Below, in pieces: positions 40,347 through 49,799 of a DNA stretch of 64,000 nt (position 1 is the stretch's first letter; each line of letters begins with the position of its first letter). Location: the NCBI GenBank assembly GCA_905221615.1, contig CAJNDT010002890.1, positions 332,001 to 396,000 of the forward strand. The letters are read 5' to 3'. The stretch is from Symbiodinium sp. CCMP2592 (lineage: Eukaryota; Sar; Dinophyceae; Suessiales; Symbiodiniaceae). Below the pieces are notes generated by a model, which had not been told where the DNA came from, made no database searches, and saw only the letters and a list, made by a program, of their open reading frames with translations. The translations under genes were made by a program, and so were the position numbers.

Positions 40347-41312
40347 AATAAAGAGGGGTGTTCAAAAATGTAAACGACATGCTCAAATCAACGCAAGTCC
40401 TCTGCAACCCTGAAGCCCTGCGCCCAAAGCCTTGAAACCCGAAGCTCTCAAGCCGTAACTTTCATGATCGGAGCCGAAACCCTAAAGCCCGAAACAAACA
40501 AGTAGCATTGGGAGGGTATAGGGTTTTTCTTAAAGTGCAAGGGTTTAGGGTTAAAAATGGGGTTTAGGGTTTAAGGTTTAGGTTTCAGAGTTGAAGGTTT
40601 TGATACGACGGCGAATCATAACCAGGACACCTAAGGTACAATTTGCTGACTAGTAAAGCTTCAGTATTGACCCAAAGAAAGCCCACTCATAGACAAGGCC
40701 GAAGACACAGCCACTCCCCCCCTGCACTGCACGTCAAGAAAACATGTTCCAACAACAGAAACCACAGCCTGAAAACCCAATAGACTAGTCTGTCCCTAAG
40801 ACCTGAACCCCGAACTACCCCAACAGCCCTACGATCCTAAAAACCACGCCGCGAAACTATAGGACAAGCGACACACGGTTCAACAAAACCCTTACCTTAG
40901 ATTCCCAACCGAGATTCCAAACAACATCTTGCTCCAGGAGACCTCTTGTCATAGCAACATATACTAGGAGTTGGGGGGGGGGGCAAAGTTTCGTAGAATC
41001 ACGATGCGATACCCTCAGGAGTAGTGCTAAAAGTCAGGCTTCTACTCTGTACATTTGCCCCACATACCCTAAACTGCAGACCCTGTCCCCTGCAACTTCA
41101 GCCCTGAGCCCCTAACCCTAAAAATGAAACCTGAACTTGGTGAAACCTCAACTTCGCAGCGCCATGAAACTTCAAAGCCCTACAACAAACCTGAACGGCT
41201 GAGTACCTTAGCCCAATAAAGATTCATAGAGCTTGTCACTTTGGGTTCAAGGTTTAGGTTTGAGGGATTGTGGTTGCAATGTAAATGCCTTGAACAGGTA
41301 ATTAGGTCTTCT
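40347..41312. other. Mostly unique stretch of about 1 kb
   Basis: Decayed ITS at 40535-40585, a poly-G run at 40974-40982; nothing else recognised. Confidence 0.35.
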
Positions 41313-41420
41313 AGGCTGTTCAGTAACCCACGGGGAGAAAATATATACGTTTTTCGGCTTCTTATTGTATAATAGGAACCCAGAAACCTGAAAGTAACAA
41401 ACTGTACCACTGAACAGCCT
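41313..41420. mobile_element. fbM element, copy 2
   Basis: AGGCTGTTCAGTAACCCA at the left, CACTGAACAGCCT at the right; core GGCTTCTTATT..AATAGGAACCCAGAAACC shared with 295-404. Confidence 0.82.
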
Positions 41421-41565
41421 GGTCTTTTGTCTGGGCCACAGGTAAACTCTGTCAAATCCAAAAAAAGTGAAACCGAAAGGGGCCTCTTGACTTTGAGGCA
41501 TCCTCGCAGGCTGGAGTTTGTTGTGCTCGGTGCCTGAGACTTTGCGTTGAGGGCTAGGGGGGTTT

Positions 41566-42105
41566 GGGCTTAGGGTTTAGGGGGATCGGGCCCCTGAACC
41601 CTAAACCCTGAACCTTTCAACCCTGAACCCTAAACCCTGAACCTTTAAACCCTGAGCCCTGAACCCCAAACCCTAAACCCTGAACCCTGAACCCTGAACC
41701 CTAAACCCTGAACCCTAAACCCTGAACCCTAAACCCTGAACCTTTCAACCCTGAACCCTAAACCCTGAACCCTAAACCCTTAACCCTAAACCCTGAACCT
41801 TTAAACCCTAAACCCTGAACCCTAAACCCTGAACCCTAAACCCTAAACCCTAAACCCTAAACCCTAAACCCTGAACCCTAAACCCTGAACCTTTCAACCC
41901 TGAACCCTGAACCCTAAACCCTGAACCCTAAACCCTAAACCCTAAACCCTAAACCCTGAACCCTAAACCCTGAACCTTTCAACCCTGAACCCTGAACCCT
42001 AAACCCTGAACCCTAAACCCTAAACCCTAAACCCTAAACCCTAAACCCTGAACCCTAAACCCTGAACCCTGAACTCTGAACCCTCTACCCTAAACTGGTT
42101 TGGGA
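41566..42105. repeat. Long telomeric array, head-to-head start, with higher-order repeats
   Basis: Begins with TTTAGGG units, switches within 10 bp to CCCTGAACCCTAAA, and continues for about 500 bp. The motif AACCTTTCAACCC recurs (41614, 41742, 41891, 41976), the last two about 85 bp apart, showing block duplication. Confidence 0.88.
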
Positions 42106-42250
42106 CCTCGAGGTTGGGTGTCAAGGGTAAGATTACTCGGAGGATCATGGGACTTAGTAAGGGTTCCTTAAAAGGGCTCCTTAAAGGGATCTTTAGGGTT
42201 CCTTAAAGGGATCTATAAGGATCATGGGACTTAGTAAGTAGGGTTATATG

Positions 42251-42479
42251 ACCTGCAGTGCTTGAACCAGAAAATGTGAGAATGGTATTCTGCGGTAGCA
42301 GCCTTGTGAAGCTCGTGGCAGATGGTCGCTCCCAGTCCGCTGAATTCCGCGATGACTGCTGCCGCGTCGTCGCTGCATGAATCCCACACCTCGCTCCATT
42401 CGTGCCAATTTAGAAGCGGCCAGGAAAGCGTGAACTTCGGAGCTCTCTTGCCTCTGATGGTCAAAGCCACGCAATCCAC
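42251..42479 (-). pseudogene. Coding-like patch inside a broken element
   Basis: A reverse open frame of about 76 codons covers almost all of the unique patch, with mixed Trp/Cys/His-containing composition. It includes a CHELHK stretch, but not a full HExxH zinc-protease motif. The frame begins with GTG, so it is probably an internal exon piece if real. Origin unknown. Confidence 0.35.
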
Positions 42480-42502
42480 CAGGTATTGGAAGCGGCGAAA
42501 CG

Positions 42503-42573
42503 GTTTAGGGTTTAGGGTTTAGGGTTTAGGGTTTGGGTTTAGGGTTTAGGGTTTAGGGTTTAGGGTTTAGGGT
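42503..42573 (+). repeat. Perfect TTTAGGG tract
   Basis: Ten units, one shortened to TTTGGG. Confidence 0.95.
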
Positions 42574-42670
42574 GGTATGTACCCTACTTGGGGTTAGAAG
42601 TAATTCTACGTATAGAGTTACCCTAGTTATAACCCTAGTTACTAAGTCCCATGACCCTTTAAGTAGACCC

Positions 42671-42738
42671 TAAACCCCTATAGATCCAATTGTAAGGAAC
42701 CCTATAGATCCCTTTAAGGAACCCTATAGATCCCTCTT
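42671..42738 (-). repeat. X module, reverse orientation
   Basis: CCCTATAGATCCCTTTAAGG repeated three times with small changes, just after the fbA2 right end. Confidence 0.75.
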
Positions 42739-42842
42739 AAGGAGACCTCAAATACTAAGTAGGCTTATATAACTCCAAAAATACAGTGTGAAAGCACCCC
42801 GGCGGCCAGCAACTCTTGATTTCTAGGCCGTCTCAGCTGACT

Positions 42843-42990
42843 TGGGTTTAGGGTTTAGGGGTTTAGGGTTTAGGGGTTTAGGGTTTAGGGGGTTTAGGGT
42901 TTAGGGGTTTAGGGTTTAGGGGTTCAGGGTTTAGGGGTTTGGTGTTCGGGTTTAGGGTTCAGGGTTCAGGGTTCGTATCATCGGGTTTAA
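42843..42990 (+). repeat. Telomeric tract, TTTAGGGG alternation
   Basis: TTTAGGGTTTAGGGG dimers, ending in TTCAGGG. Confidence 0.9.
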
Positions 42991-43219
42991 GGGATTTTCT
43001 GGGGTTGTATCATGAGGTTAAAGCTGCGGCTACAATTGGCTGTTTGGTGTGTGAAGATTAAAGCCCTAGGGTTCAGGACGTAGGTTCCAGGGTCAAGGAT
43101 CTAAGCTCTAGGATTCTTTACAAAATTTGGTTTCTCAATTTTGAGGGTTCCTGGGTGGGTATCATCCTAGGATCGAAATAGCGAGCTCGACTAGAGGCTG
43201 CTCCATCCAAGCCACTGAA

Positions 43220-43330
43220 CCCTAAACTCTAAAACCCGAACCGGAGTCCTAAACTGAAACCCTGAACCCTAAACCCTGAACCCCTAAAGCCCTAAACCCT
43301 AAACCCTAAAACCTAAAACCCAGAACCCGG
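43220..43330 (-). repeat. Decayed telomeric tract
   Basis: CCCTAAA, CCCTGAA and AAACCTAAAA variants. Confidence 0.8.
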
Positions 43331-43409
43331 ACCCTGGGTGTCGGGACTTCTGCTTCGCAAAGGAGGGGTGACTTGGACTTTGGGTTGCCTGGGTGGGGTT
43401 GATACATTA

Positions 43410-43538
43410 CTTGGGTCGGGGGACTTAGTAAGTATGTCATAAGTAAACTTATAAGTAGCCTAAAAGGGATCCTAATTGGAGTTATGGTACTTATAAGTCT
43501 CCAAATCAACTAGTTACTATGTCCCCCGACCCTCCAAG
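43410..43538. mobile_element. fbA element, 4-bp deletion in left TIR
   Basis: CTTGGGTCGGGGGACTTAGT lacks GAGG; right arm ATGTCCCCCGACCCTCCAAG intact; TA both sides. Confidence 0.87.
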
Positions 43539-43542
43539 TATG

Positions 43543-43652
43543 ATGTAGGAATCTGATTAAGAAACCTTGGGCCTTTATTTATTAGGGTTCCTTATATGAA
43601 TCCTAGTATTTCGGTGTTATAGGCCCGGGGATTTTTAAACAGGTTCCTACAT
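43543..43652. mobile_element. fbH element
   Basis: ATGTAGGAATCTGATTAAG and TTTAAACAGGTTCCTACAT, 4 bp after the fbA copy. Confidence 0.83.
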
Positions 43653-43863
43653 TAGATCTTACCACTCAAACCCTTAACGCCTAAGCTTCGAACGCCCAAA
43701 CTCTAAACCTTAAAGCCTCGACCCAAGACCTAGGGTTTAGATTTAGCGCTTAGGGTTTCGATAGGACGCTCACACCTCCGGCCCTCAAACTGGCTGCATG
43801 CTTCGGAGAAACTTGGGGATCCGGTCGGAAAGCTATATAGAAAGCCTAAACCCTGAAGGAACA

Positions 43864-43951
43864 TGGGTAGCTCTTAAAATAAAGGTCCATATAGTACGGC
43901 ACCCTTGAAGCGAGGGCCCAAAGAAGGGACCCCAATTCAGAGAGCTACCCA
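43864..43951. mobile_element. fbB-like element, variant TIR
   Basis: TGGGTAGCTCTTAAAAT and ATTCAGAGAGCTACCCA; core ATAGTACGGCACCC as in fbB. CA on the left, TA on the right. Confidence 0.75.
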
Positions 43952-44020
43952 TATGAACCCTAAACCCTAGACCTCGAACCCCCAAAACCCTAAGTGGGCG
44001 GAAGCAGGGCTGAGGGTCTA

Positions 44021-44130
44021 ACGTAGGGGCGTTCATGATTAGACTTGGTTTGGGAACCCTACACTGTCTTACAATTCAGTAGGAACACCAAGGTGTGGTA
44101 CCGGACGTTGTTCAGGCTTCTTAATCAAAG
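44021..44130. mobile_element. fbW element, decayed
   Basis: AACGTAGGGGCGTTCATGAT on the left and TTGTTCAGGCTTCTTAATC on the right. Confidence 0.55.
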
Positions 44131-44138
44131 AGCTTGAC

Positions 44139-44249
44139 TCGGATGCCCAGTAACCTAGGAATAAACAGGGCTCCCTTTGTGGTATTGGGTAACTTTCTAA
44201 GGAACCTAGGACTACAAGAGGGGAATAAGGGTACTACTGGGCATCCTAG
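44139..44249. mobile_element. fbE element
   Basis: TCGGATGCCCAGTAACC to GTACTACTGGGCATCCTAG; follows fbW within 10 bp. Confidence 0.83.
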
Positions 44250-44690
44250 TTGAGAAAAATTCAAGATAGCTCTTGCGCAAGTAGCAAGGCTCCCAGACCC
44301 TCACCACACCCAGGAGCCATTTCGCATACTCACTGCCAGCAGAAAGGCTTCAGGATTTGGGGGTTTAGGGGTGCAAGGTTCAACAGTTTAGGGTGTAGGG
44401 TTGAGGGTTTAGGATGCAGGGTGGAGGGGTCTAGCGCTTCGGGCGTAGGCGTTAGGGACTGTCCGAGCCACGTGAGGACGCAGACGAAGATGCCACTGCA
44501 GCGTCGCTGCCTCATTTCATTGCTGAAGAATAGCAGCTTCGGCTTGCTTGATGTTCAAGGGCTGCAGAGTGCACTGGATTCCTGTGAAGCAACCGCACTT
44601 AATTAATCATAACCGAGCATGCCCCACCGCTAGATGGCCTACTGAGGGCAAGTTAAACAAAACTCCTTAACTTGTCACAGGAGTGTTGCT
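44250..44690. other. Unique stretch with open forward frame
   Basis: A forward frame at 44250-44606 begins in the fbE end, crosses decayed ITS (44350-44450) and ends in unique DNA. Not a convincing gene. Confidence 0.3.
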
Positions 44691-44694
44691 AGTA

Positions 44695-44782
44695 GTACTT
44701 TTATTACTACTACGATCATTGCTCTGATTTTTGTCATTGTTATTACCACTATTGCTGTTATTGCTATTACTCGAATTATTAT
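44695..44782 (+). repeat. ATT/ACT trinucleotide-rich stretch
   Basis: TTATTACTACTACG..GTTATTGCTATTACTCG low-complexity. Confidence 0.7.
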
Positions 44783-45022
44783 GACTAGGTGGAAATGAGA
44801 CGAGGGATGCCTCAAGCAGTTATTGTTGTAACTACCTCGAAAAGAAACCGGAGCACCTTAAACTCTAAGAAATTTCAGTAACACACTAGAACCCTAAACT
44901 CCAAGCTTGAAAATATCAACAAAACCCTAAAACCCTAAACTCCAAGCCTGAAAAACATCAAGAACCTCCCAGGCGGCCCGAAGGTAAACCTGTTGAAATC
45001 ATGTCTGGTATCCCATCGTCAC

Positions 45023-45125
45023 CTTACTACCCCAATAAGCCACAGAAATGAGAGGTTAAACTTTCCGATTCCTACTAAACTATAAGACCCCGAAAAGTTT
45101 AAAGGTTGGGCATTGGGGATTTAAG
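45023..45125. mobile_element. fbK element, copy 3
   Basis: CTTACTACCCCAATAAGCC to GGGCATTGGGGATTTAAG. Confidence 0.87.
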
Positions 45126-45145
45126 TCACTTCGCATTCTACAGTA

Positions 45146-45271
45146 CTTGGAGGGTCGGCGGACGTAGCAAGTAGGTAACGAGTAAACCTATGAGTACCCC
45201 AACTCAGAGGGACATAATTGAAATTATGATACTCATAAGGCTATCAAATTACTACTTACTAAGTCACCCGG
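45146..45271. mobile_element. fbA element, right end altered
   Basis: CTTGGAGGGTCGGCGGACGT on the left; the right ends CTTACTAAGTCACCCGGGCC, not in CCTCCAAG. Confidence 0.72.
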
Positions 45272-45390
45272 GCCCAGATATCTACACAGGAGATGTTTGG
45301 GCAACGGGTACTATAAGGTGGGCTCTTGCTTTTCGAAGGATTCAGGGTCTGGGGCTTAGGCAGTGGAGGCTGGTATGCTTTCCTAAAATG

Positions 45391-45500
45391 GATGGAGGTC
45401 AGGGGACTTAGTATCCTGATAATAAGTAGACTTCTAGAGGGGATCCTGAATGGGGTTGCGATACTTGTCTATAGAATAGCTACGTACAAAGTACCCGACT
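45391..45500. mobile_element. fbA element, decayed
   Basis: GATGGAGGTCAGGGGACTTA on the left; core GGGGATCCTGAATGGGGTTG; weak right arm ACAAAGTACCCGACTT. Confidence 0.6.
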
Positions 45501-45658
45501 TTAAACCCTGAAGCCTAAAGCCTAAACCTGAGACGGAGTACCGGCTTTGCGAGGACCTTGAGTCAACCAACCTCGCCCCTTCGTGGAGCCAAGGCGCAGC
45601 GAAGAGGGGCCACTGAAGAAGAAGACGAAGCCAGAGCTCCGCCGGGGCCTTCTTGGAG

Positions 45659-45945
45659 GGTTAGGGCTTAGGGTTAGGGTTTATGGTTTAGGGTTTAGGG
45701 TTAGGGTTTATGGTTTAGGGTTTAGGGTTAGGGTTTATGGTGTAGGGTTTAGGGTTAGGGTTTATGGTTTAGGGTTTTGGGTTAGGGTTTATGGTTTAGG
45801 GTTTTGGGTTAGGGTTTATGGTTTAGGGTTTAGGGTTAGGGTTTATGGTTTAGGGTTTAGGGTTAGGGTATATGGTTTAGGGTTTAGGGTTAGGGTTTAT
45901 GGTTTAGGGTTTTGGGTTTAGGGTTCAAGGTTTAGGGTTTAGGGT
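45659..45945 (+). repeat. 27-bp higher-order telomere-like array
   Basis: About ten copies of a 27-bp unit combining GGGTTAGGG, TTTATGG and TTTAGGG. Because 27 is a multiple of three, it gives a repeated 9-residue frame at 45583-45921 that is not a gene. Confidence 0.92.
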
Positions 45946-45950
45946 TCGTC

Positions 45951-46114
45951 GTGGAATAGAGCGTAGGCGATGGTATTATTTGCGGCAATGCAATACCGAG
46001 TGCATCGTACTATGGCGATGAGCTGCCAAAGCCTGTCTGTGGAAGGCTTTCCCTTTTTCTTTCGCACCCCACGCCGTAGAAGGCGGCCAACCACCCAAAC
46101 CTATTCCTTTTAGG
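45951..46114. other. Segment paralogous to 31918-32159, without ITS insert
   Basis: GTGGAATAGAGCGTAGGCGA.. GGCGATGAGCTGCCAAAGCC and CTTTCCCTTTTTCTTTCGC.. GGCCAACCACCCAAAC are collinear with the other copy. Both follow a TTTAGGG tract. Possibly a relic of a dispersed gene or repeat. Confidence 0.75.
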
Positions 46115-46164
46115 GTTCAAGCGTAAACTAATTCCATGGTTTTCAGTATCTCTTCAAGCTTGTC

Positions 46165-46276
46165 AAGTTAGCAGGCAAGCCATGCCAGGCAGGCAACAGG
46201 CAAGGCAGGCGGGCAGGGCAGGGCGGGGCAGGGCAGGGCAGGGCGGGCCAGACCAGGGCAGGGCAGGGCAGGGCAG
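46165..46276 (+). repeat. (GGGCA)n simple repeat
   Basis: GGCAGGCA grading into GGGCAGGGCA; frames across it are artefacts. Confidence 0.9.
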
Positions 46277-46391
46277 TGACGGTGCTACGGTCCCGGCGGG
46301 CTGGCGTTTGGTCGGCCTTTCGCGGTCGATTGCAAGGGCTTCAGCGCTGCCCACCCACAGTAGGTGGGTGCCTATGTATGCCATTGAGTTT

Positions 46392-46516
46392 AGGGAGGGT
46401 CGGGGACTTGGTAAGTAGCTATTTGAAGACTTATAGGCATCATAACCCAAGTTAGGATCCCTTTTAGGGTAATTACTTCAAAACAAAAACTACTTTCTAA
46501 GTCCCCGACCATCCAA
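46392..46516. mobile_element. fbA element, ends eroded
   Basis: TTAGGGAGGGTCGGGGACTT to TAAGTCCCCGACCATCCAA. Confidence 0.78.
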
Positions 46517-46672
46517 TTTCGTCTATCTCTACGCCGCACATACCCTGGACCCTAAATCCTAAACCCCCTAACCCGCAAAACCTAGTTCGAACTAAACCCC
46601 GCAATCCGAAATCCTGAACCCCGAAGCCCTTTAATGATGGGTAGTAAGGCTTCGGGCCGGAACGCTTCGGTA

Positions 46673-46748
46673 CCCAGAGACTCCAAAACCCGATCCCTAC
46701 TATAATTTAAGGTATATTCCTTAATTGAGGGGTTTCGGAGTCTCTGGG
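46673..46748. mobile_element. Short fbG element with TA target duplication
   Basis: CCCAGAGACTCCAAAACCCG to GGTTTCGGAGTCTCTGGG, TA both sides; the left AAGGAATATACC part is deleted. Confidence 0.85.
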
Positions 46749-46921
46749 TAGGGAGTTTCAAAAGATACTTAGCACAAGCCCGAAATCCTAGGAACCTTAC
46801 TGGAAGAACAGCCAAGGCTAGTAGGCTCTTCCTGAGGGGCTTAGGGTTTAGTTCTGGGACTACTGCAGCCACGGCACTGCCAGAGACACTGGCGGTGCTC
46901 GCCTCCAATGCATGAGTATCA

Positions 46922-47082
46922 GTCCCCAAGACTGCAAAAGCCCTTAATTAGTTGAGAATGTACCTGTGCATGTAGAGAAACCTTCCTTAATGTGAGCTGA
47001 GGAATGTAAGTTAAAGCGTAGAGGGATCCTTATTGTGAACTAAGGTATATTCCTAAACCGAAAGGTCGTGGAGTCCCTGGAT
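46922..47082. mobile_element. fbG element, expanded and decayed
   Basis: CCCCAAGACTGCAAAAGCCC on the left, GGTATATTCCTAAACCG and GGAGTCCCTGG on the right; the middle is enlarged by about 40 bp. Confidence 0.6.
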
Positions 47083-47126
47083 CTTGCAACAGTTGCTGCG
47101 AATTCTAGGTTAAGGTTGCTATAACC

Positions 47127-47290
47127 CCCCCTTAGAACCATAATAGAACTAATAGTTCTAATATTCTCTTGGGTTTTAACTGAACAAAAAATTTAAAAGA
47201 TCCTAAACACCATGATTTCGACTATTCTCTTGGGTTTTATATCGTTGAACACAAAACTTAAAAGATCCTAAAAGGAGACAGTGGGTTGAG
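47127..47290. repeat. fbR dispersed repeat, copy 2, internally duplicated
   Basis: ACCCCCCCTTAGAACC, then ATTCTCTTGGGTTTTA..AAAAGATCCTAAA occurring twice, then AGGAGACAGTGGG. Confidence 0.65.
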
Positions 47291-47336
47291 GTTCCGGGGT
47301 TTAGGATTAAGGGGCCCGGGTCGACGGCTTAGAGAG

Positions 47337-47441
47337 TACCTTAAACTACCAAACCCTACTTCTTTGTAGGTTCTTCTTTTAAACCCTAATATGGGATTTA
47401 TCGGGACCCTACAAAAAAGTAGGTTTTGGTAGGTTGAGGTA
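47337..47441. mobile_element. fbL element, copy 2
   Basis: TACCTTAAACTACCAAACCC to GGTTTTGGTAGGTTGAGGTA; perfect inner ACTTCTTTGTAGG / ACAAAAAAGTAGG approximate stem. Confidence 0.82.
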
Positions 47442-47481
47442 GGATTTAAGGGTTAAAACCCTCCCACACTCCTCAGATAGT

Positions 47482-47593
47482 TTTGGCTGACTTCTGAACC
47501 TCTGCTAAAAGTTAAACATTTAGCCTCCTTGTTATAGTTCATATAGAAACCCCAAAAGTTAAAGCCCTAAGAGCCAACCAGAAGAACGCCAAG
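47482..47593. mobile_element. fbJ element, copy 3
   Basis: TTTGGCTGACTTCTGAACC to AACCAGAAGAACGCCAAG; flanked by TAGT-like sequence on both sides. Confidence 0.82.
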
Positions 47594-47719
47594 TAGTGAT
47601 TGCCGCACTCAAATCTCAAACCCCTGGTTCTCAAACCTTTTGGCCTCAAGCCCTACACCGTTAAACCAACAAACCTTTCGGTCTGGACTTTGCGAGATTG
47701 CGCTTCCACAGTACGCTCC

Positions 47720-47846
47720 CTTGGACGGTCGGGGGACTTAGTAAGTAGGTGATAAGTAGGGTTATAGGTACCCTAAAAGGGTGGCCCATGGTCTTCTGAG
47801 TCTCAAAGATAACTTTTGTACTTTCTAAGTCCCCTGACCCTGCAAG
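47720..47846. mobile_element. fbA element with altered core
   Basis: CTTGGACGGTCGGGGGACTT to TAAGTCCCCTGACCC then TGCAAG; the AATTGGGGTTATGG core is replaced by CCCATGGTCTTCTGAG. Confidence 0.78.
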
Positions 47847-47941
47847 TGCTCCCTGCTTTTCAAGATTGGTCGAGTCGCCTTCACAGGTCAAATCCTCCGC
47901 CCATGTTAATGTTCTCAGGAGTGGGATGCCAAACATCCTTG

Positions 47942-48076
47942 CTTGGAGGGTCGGGGAACTTAGTAACTAGTTATTATTTTGGAGACTCATAAGTGCCATA
48001 ACCCCAATTAGGATGCCTTTTAGGGTGCTTATAAGTCTACTTATTGCCTACTTACTACGTCCCCCGACCCTCCAAG
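47942..48076. mobile_element. fbA element
   Basis: CTTGGAGGGTCGGGGAACTT to GTCCCCCGACCCTCCAAG. Confidence 0.87.
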
Positions 48077-48180
48077 TGAGTCCTAAACTCTGCGAGGTCT
48101 CGGGGATCACCGTATCCTCCTGGTGCAAACCCTACGAGCAAAGATCCTATAAGGATGGACACCAACCCTGTAATCCTCCA

Positions 48181-48285
48181 TACCTGAACCTGCCAGAACC
48201 TACCCTGTTGTAGGGTCCCTACAAATTCCCTATGAGGCTACATAATAAGAACCTAACAACAAGGAGGTTCTGGTAGGTTAAGGTA
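48181..48285. mobile_element. fbL element, copy 3
   Basis: TACCTGAACCTGCCAGAACC to GGTTCTGGTAGGTTAAGGTA. Confidence 0.8.
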
Positions 48286-48349
48286 AGCCCTACTCGTCCC
48301 CACCTCTACCCAAATCCAAAACCCATACGCCTAAAACTGATTTCCCTAG

Positions 48350-48640
48350 ACCCTAAAACCCTAAACCCCAAACCCCCAAACCCTAAACCCTGAGACAAAC
48401 CTCTTAAAACTTCAAACCTCCCAACACCGCAAAAGTGAGGGCACCTCGGCCTCTCCTGTGCCGCCCGGCGCGGAAAAAAAGCAGGGTGCCAGGCGGGTAG
48501 AAGGCGGATCGGGCCTCGCCACTCCCCGGGACAGGGTTTATAGGGGTTAGGGGGTTTAGGGGCTTAGGGTTCAGGGTCTACGGGTTTATGGTCTAGGGTT
48601 TAGGGTCGGGGGTTGAGGGTTCAGGGGTCAGGGAGACACC
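48350..48640. repeat. Two opposed decayed telomeric tracts
   Basis: CCCTAAA units at 48350-48400 and TTTAGGG/TTTAGGGG units at 48533-48630, with a unique GC-rich piece between. Confidence 0.75.
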
Positions 48641-48818
48641 CCCCGGAAATGAAAGCAAAAACTGTGCTTACCGGATCTTACCCGGTCGGTTGGCATTTAA
48701 GGCTTCGAGCTTACGGTTCAGGGTTTGGGGTTTTGGGGCTGATAGGGTTTAGGACTTAGGGTTTAGTTAAGAATCATTTGAGCAATCCAAGCCTTGACGC
48801 ACGTTTTGCTGGGGTATA

Positions 48819-48941
48819 CTTAGAGGGTCTGAGCACTTCGACACTAGAAATGTGTCAAAGACTTATAAGTACCATAACCCCCGTTTGGGGTACCTATAAC
48901 TCTACTTATTACCTATTGACTAAGTCCCCCGACCCTCCAAG
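48819..48941. mobile_element. fbA element, left arm diverged
   Basis: CTTAGAGGGTCTGAGCACTT to AAGTCCCCCGACCCTCCAAG; TA both sides. Confidence 0.8.
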
Positions 48942-49073
48942 TAATTGTAGAAAGGCCCCCGACAACAGCACCTAAACACCAATCCTATTCCAGCTCCTAT
49001 AAGAATGAGTATACGGGCCCTTACAAGAGGTATTTGCACGAAGAGCAAGCTGCCTTGGTGTTGCATAGAACTG

Positions 49074-49075
<2 letters not shown>

Positions 49076-49117
<42 letters not shown>
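49076..49117 (+). repeat. (TA)n microsatellite
   Basis: About 21 TA units. Confidence 0.95.
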
Positions 49118-49120
<3 letters not shown>

Positions 49121-49330
49121 GTATATGTACATGTATAAACTTAATTATACTATTAATTTTAGGCTGTAGGGTTCCATGGCTTACAGCTCTAGTACTTTGC
49201 GATTTACGGTTGAGGGTTTAGCTTGGCAGTGAGGGTTCCGGGCTCAGTCTTATCGAGTTTGGGGGGAGTTTCAGGTTTAGGATGATGTCCAGGGCTTCGA
49301 TTTGGGTTTAGTTTGGGAATTGCGTGTGAG

Positions 49331-49430
49331 CTATACTGAACTTAGAACCCTAGCAAAAAATAAGATTTTAGCTGTTTCTTAGGGATTATAATAACCAAGA
49401 ATTAAGATTTATTTCTAAGTACCCCTAAGT
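49331..49430. mobile_element. fbI element, copy 2
   Basis: CTATACTGAACTTAGAACCC to TCTAAGTACCCCTAAGT; inner TTAGCTGTTTCTTAGGG. Confidence 0.82.
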
Positions 49431-49745
49431 GAGGTCTTGGCATCCTTACGGACCCAATCGCCCTCAATGAGGCGTTCGTCCGTCGAGTCATGTTCTGCGA
49501 TCCCACGTCTGCCCGTCCACTCACACACGCAAGCCCAACAATAGTGGTGCGTGTGGCCAGCTTTCTTTCTGCAGCATCGCGCCCGAAGGCATGCACTGCA
49601 CCGTTCTGGGCACAAAGTCTCTTTCGAAACCAAGTTCCCCATCCCGGTAGCTGTGAGGCAAGTGTGTTGTTGTGAAAAGTGCGCTGTAGGAAGCTCTAAC
49701 GGGGGCATTCGACCAAAGTATAAAGGGGCGAGGGGTTCAGGGTTC
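49431..49745 (-). pseudogene. Cys-rich coding-like patch between fbI and fbN
   Basis: A reverse frame (49415-49756) spans the whole unique patch and slightly overruns into both repeats. Its middle carries a dense Cys/His cluster (CPERCSACLRARCC, then HTHHYCWAC) like a zinc-binding module, followed by a charged tail. The edges are repeats, so both ends are truncated. Family unknown; a captured exon fragment is plausible. Confidence 0.4.
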
Positions 49746-49799
49746 TGAGAGAGCATAGTACCCCTAAGGAATGTACCTGGGGTATTGGGCTCTCTGGGT
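49746..49799. mobile_element. Short fbN element
   Basis: AGAGAGCATAGTACCCC and GGGGTATTGGGCTCTCTGGG, with AAGGAATGTACC between; deleted relative of 54700-54803. Confidence 0.65.

Larger units (their letters stand above)
42136..42663. mobile_element. fbA2 element broken by X, a unique patch and TTTAGGG
   Basis: Left end CTCGGAGGATCATGGGACTT at 42136; X units; second left arm GGATCATGGGACTTAGTAAG (42219-42250); unique DNA (42251-42502); ten TTTAGGG-type units; then the fbA2 interior and right arm (TCCCATGACCC, TTTAAG, TA). Confidence 0.82.

Noticed and set aside
42251..42479. Zinc-protease motif in the reverse frame (CHELHK)
   Set aside because: HExxH is not satisfied, and the surrounding residues do not resemble a metalloprotease helix.
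43306..43509. Short reverse frame across the 43.4-kb region
   Set aside because: It runs through ITS and an fbA arm; similar pseudo-proteins recur wherever fbA occurs.
45583..45921. Protein-like frame with a repeated 9-residue unit
   Set aside because: The repeat is the 27-bp telomere-like array read in frame.
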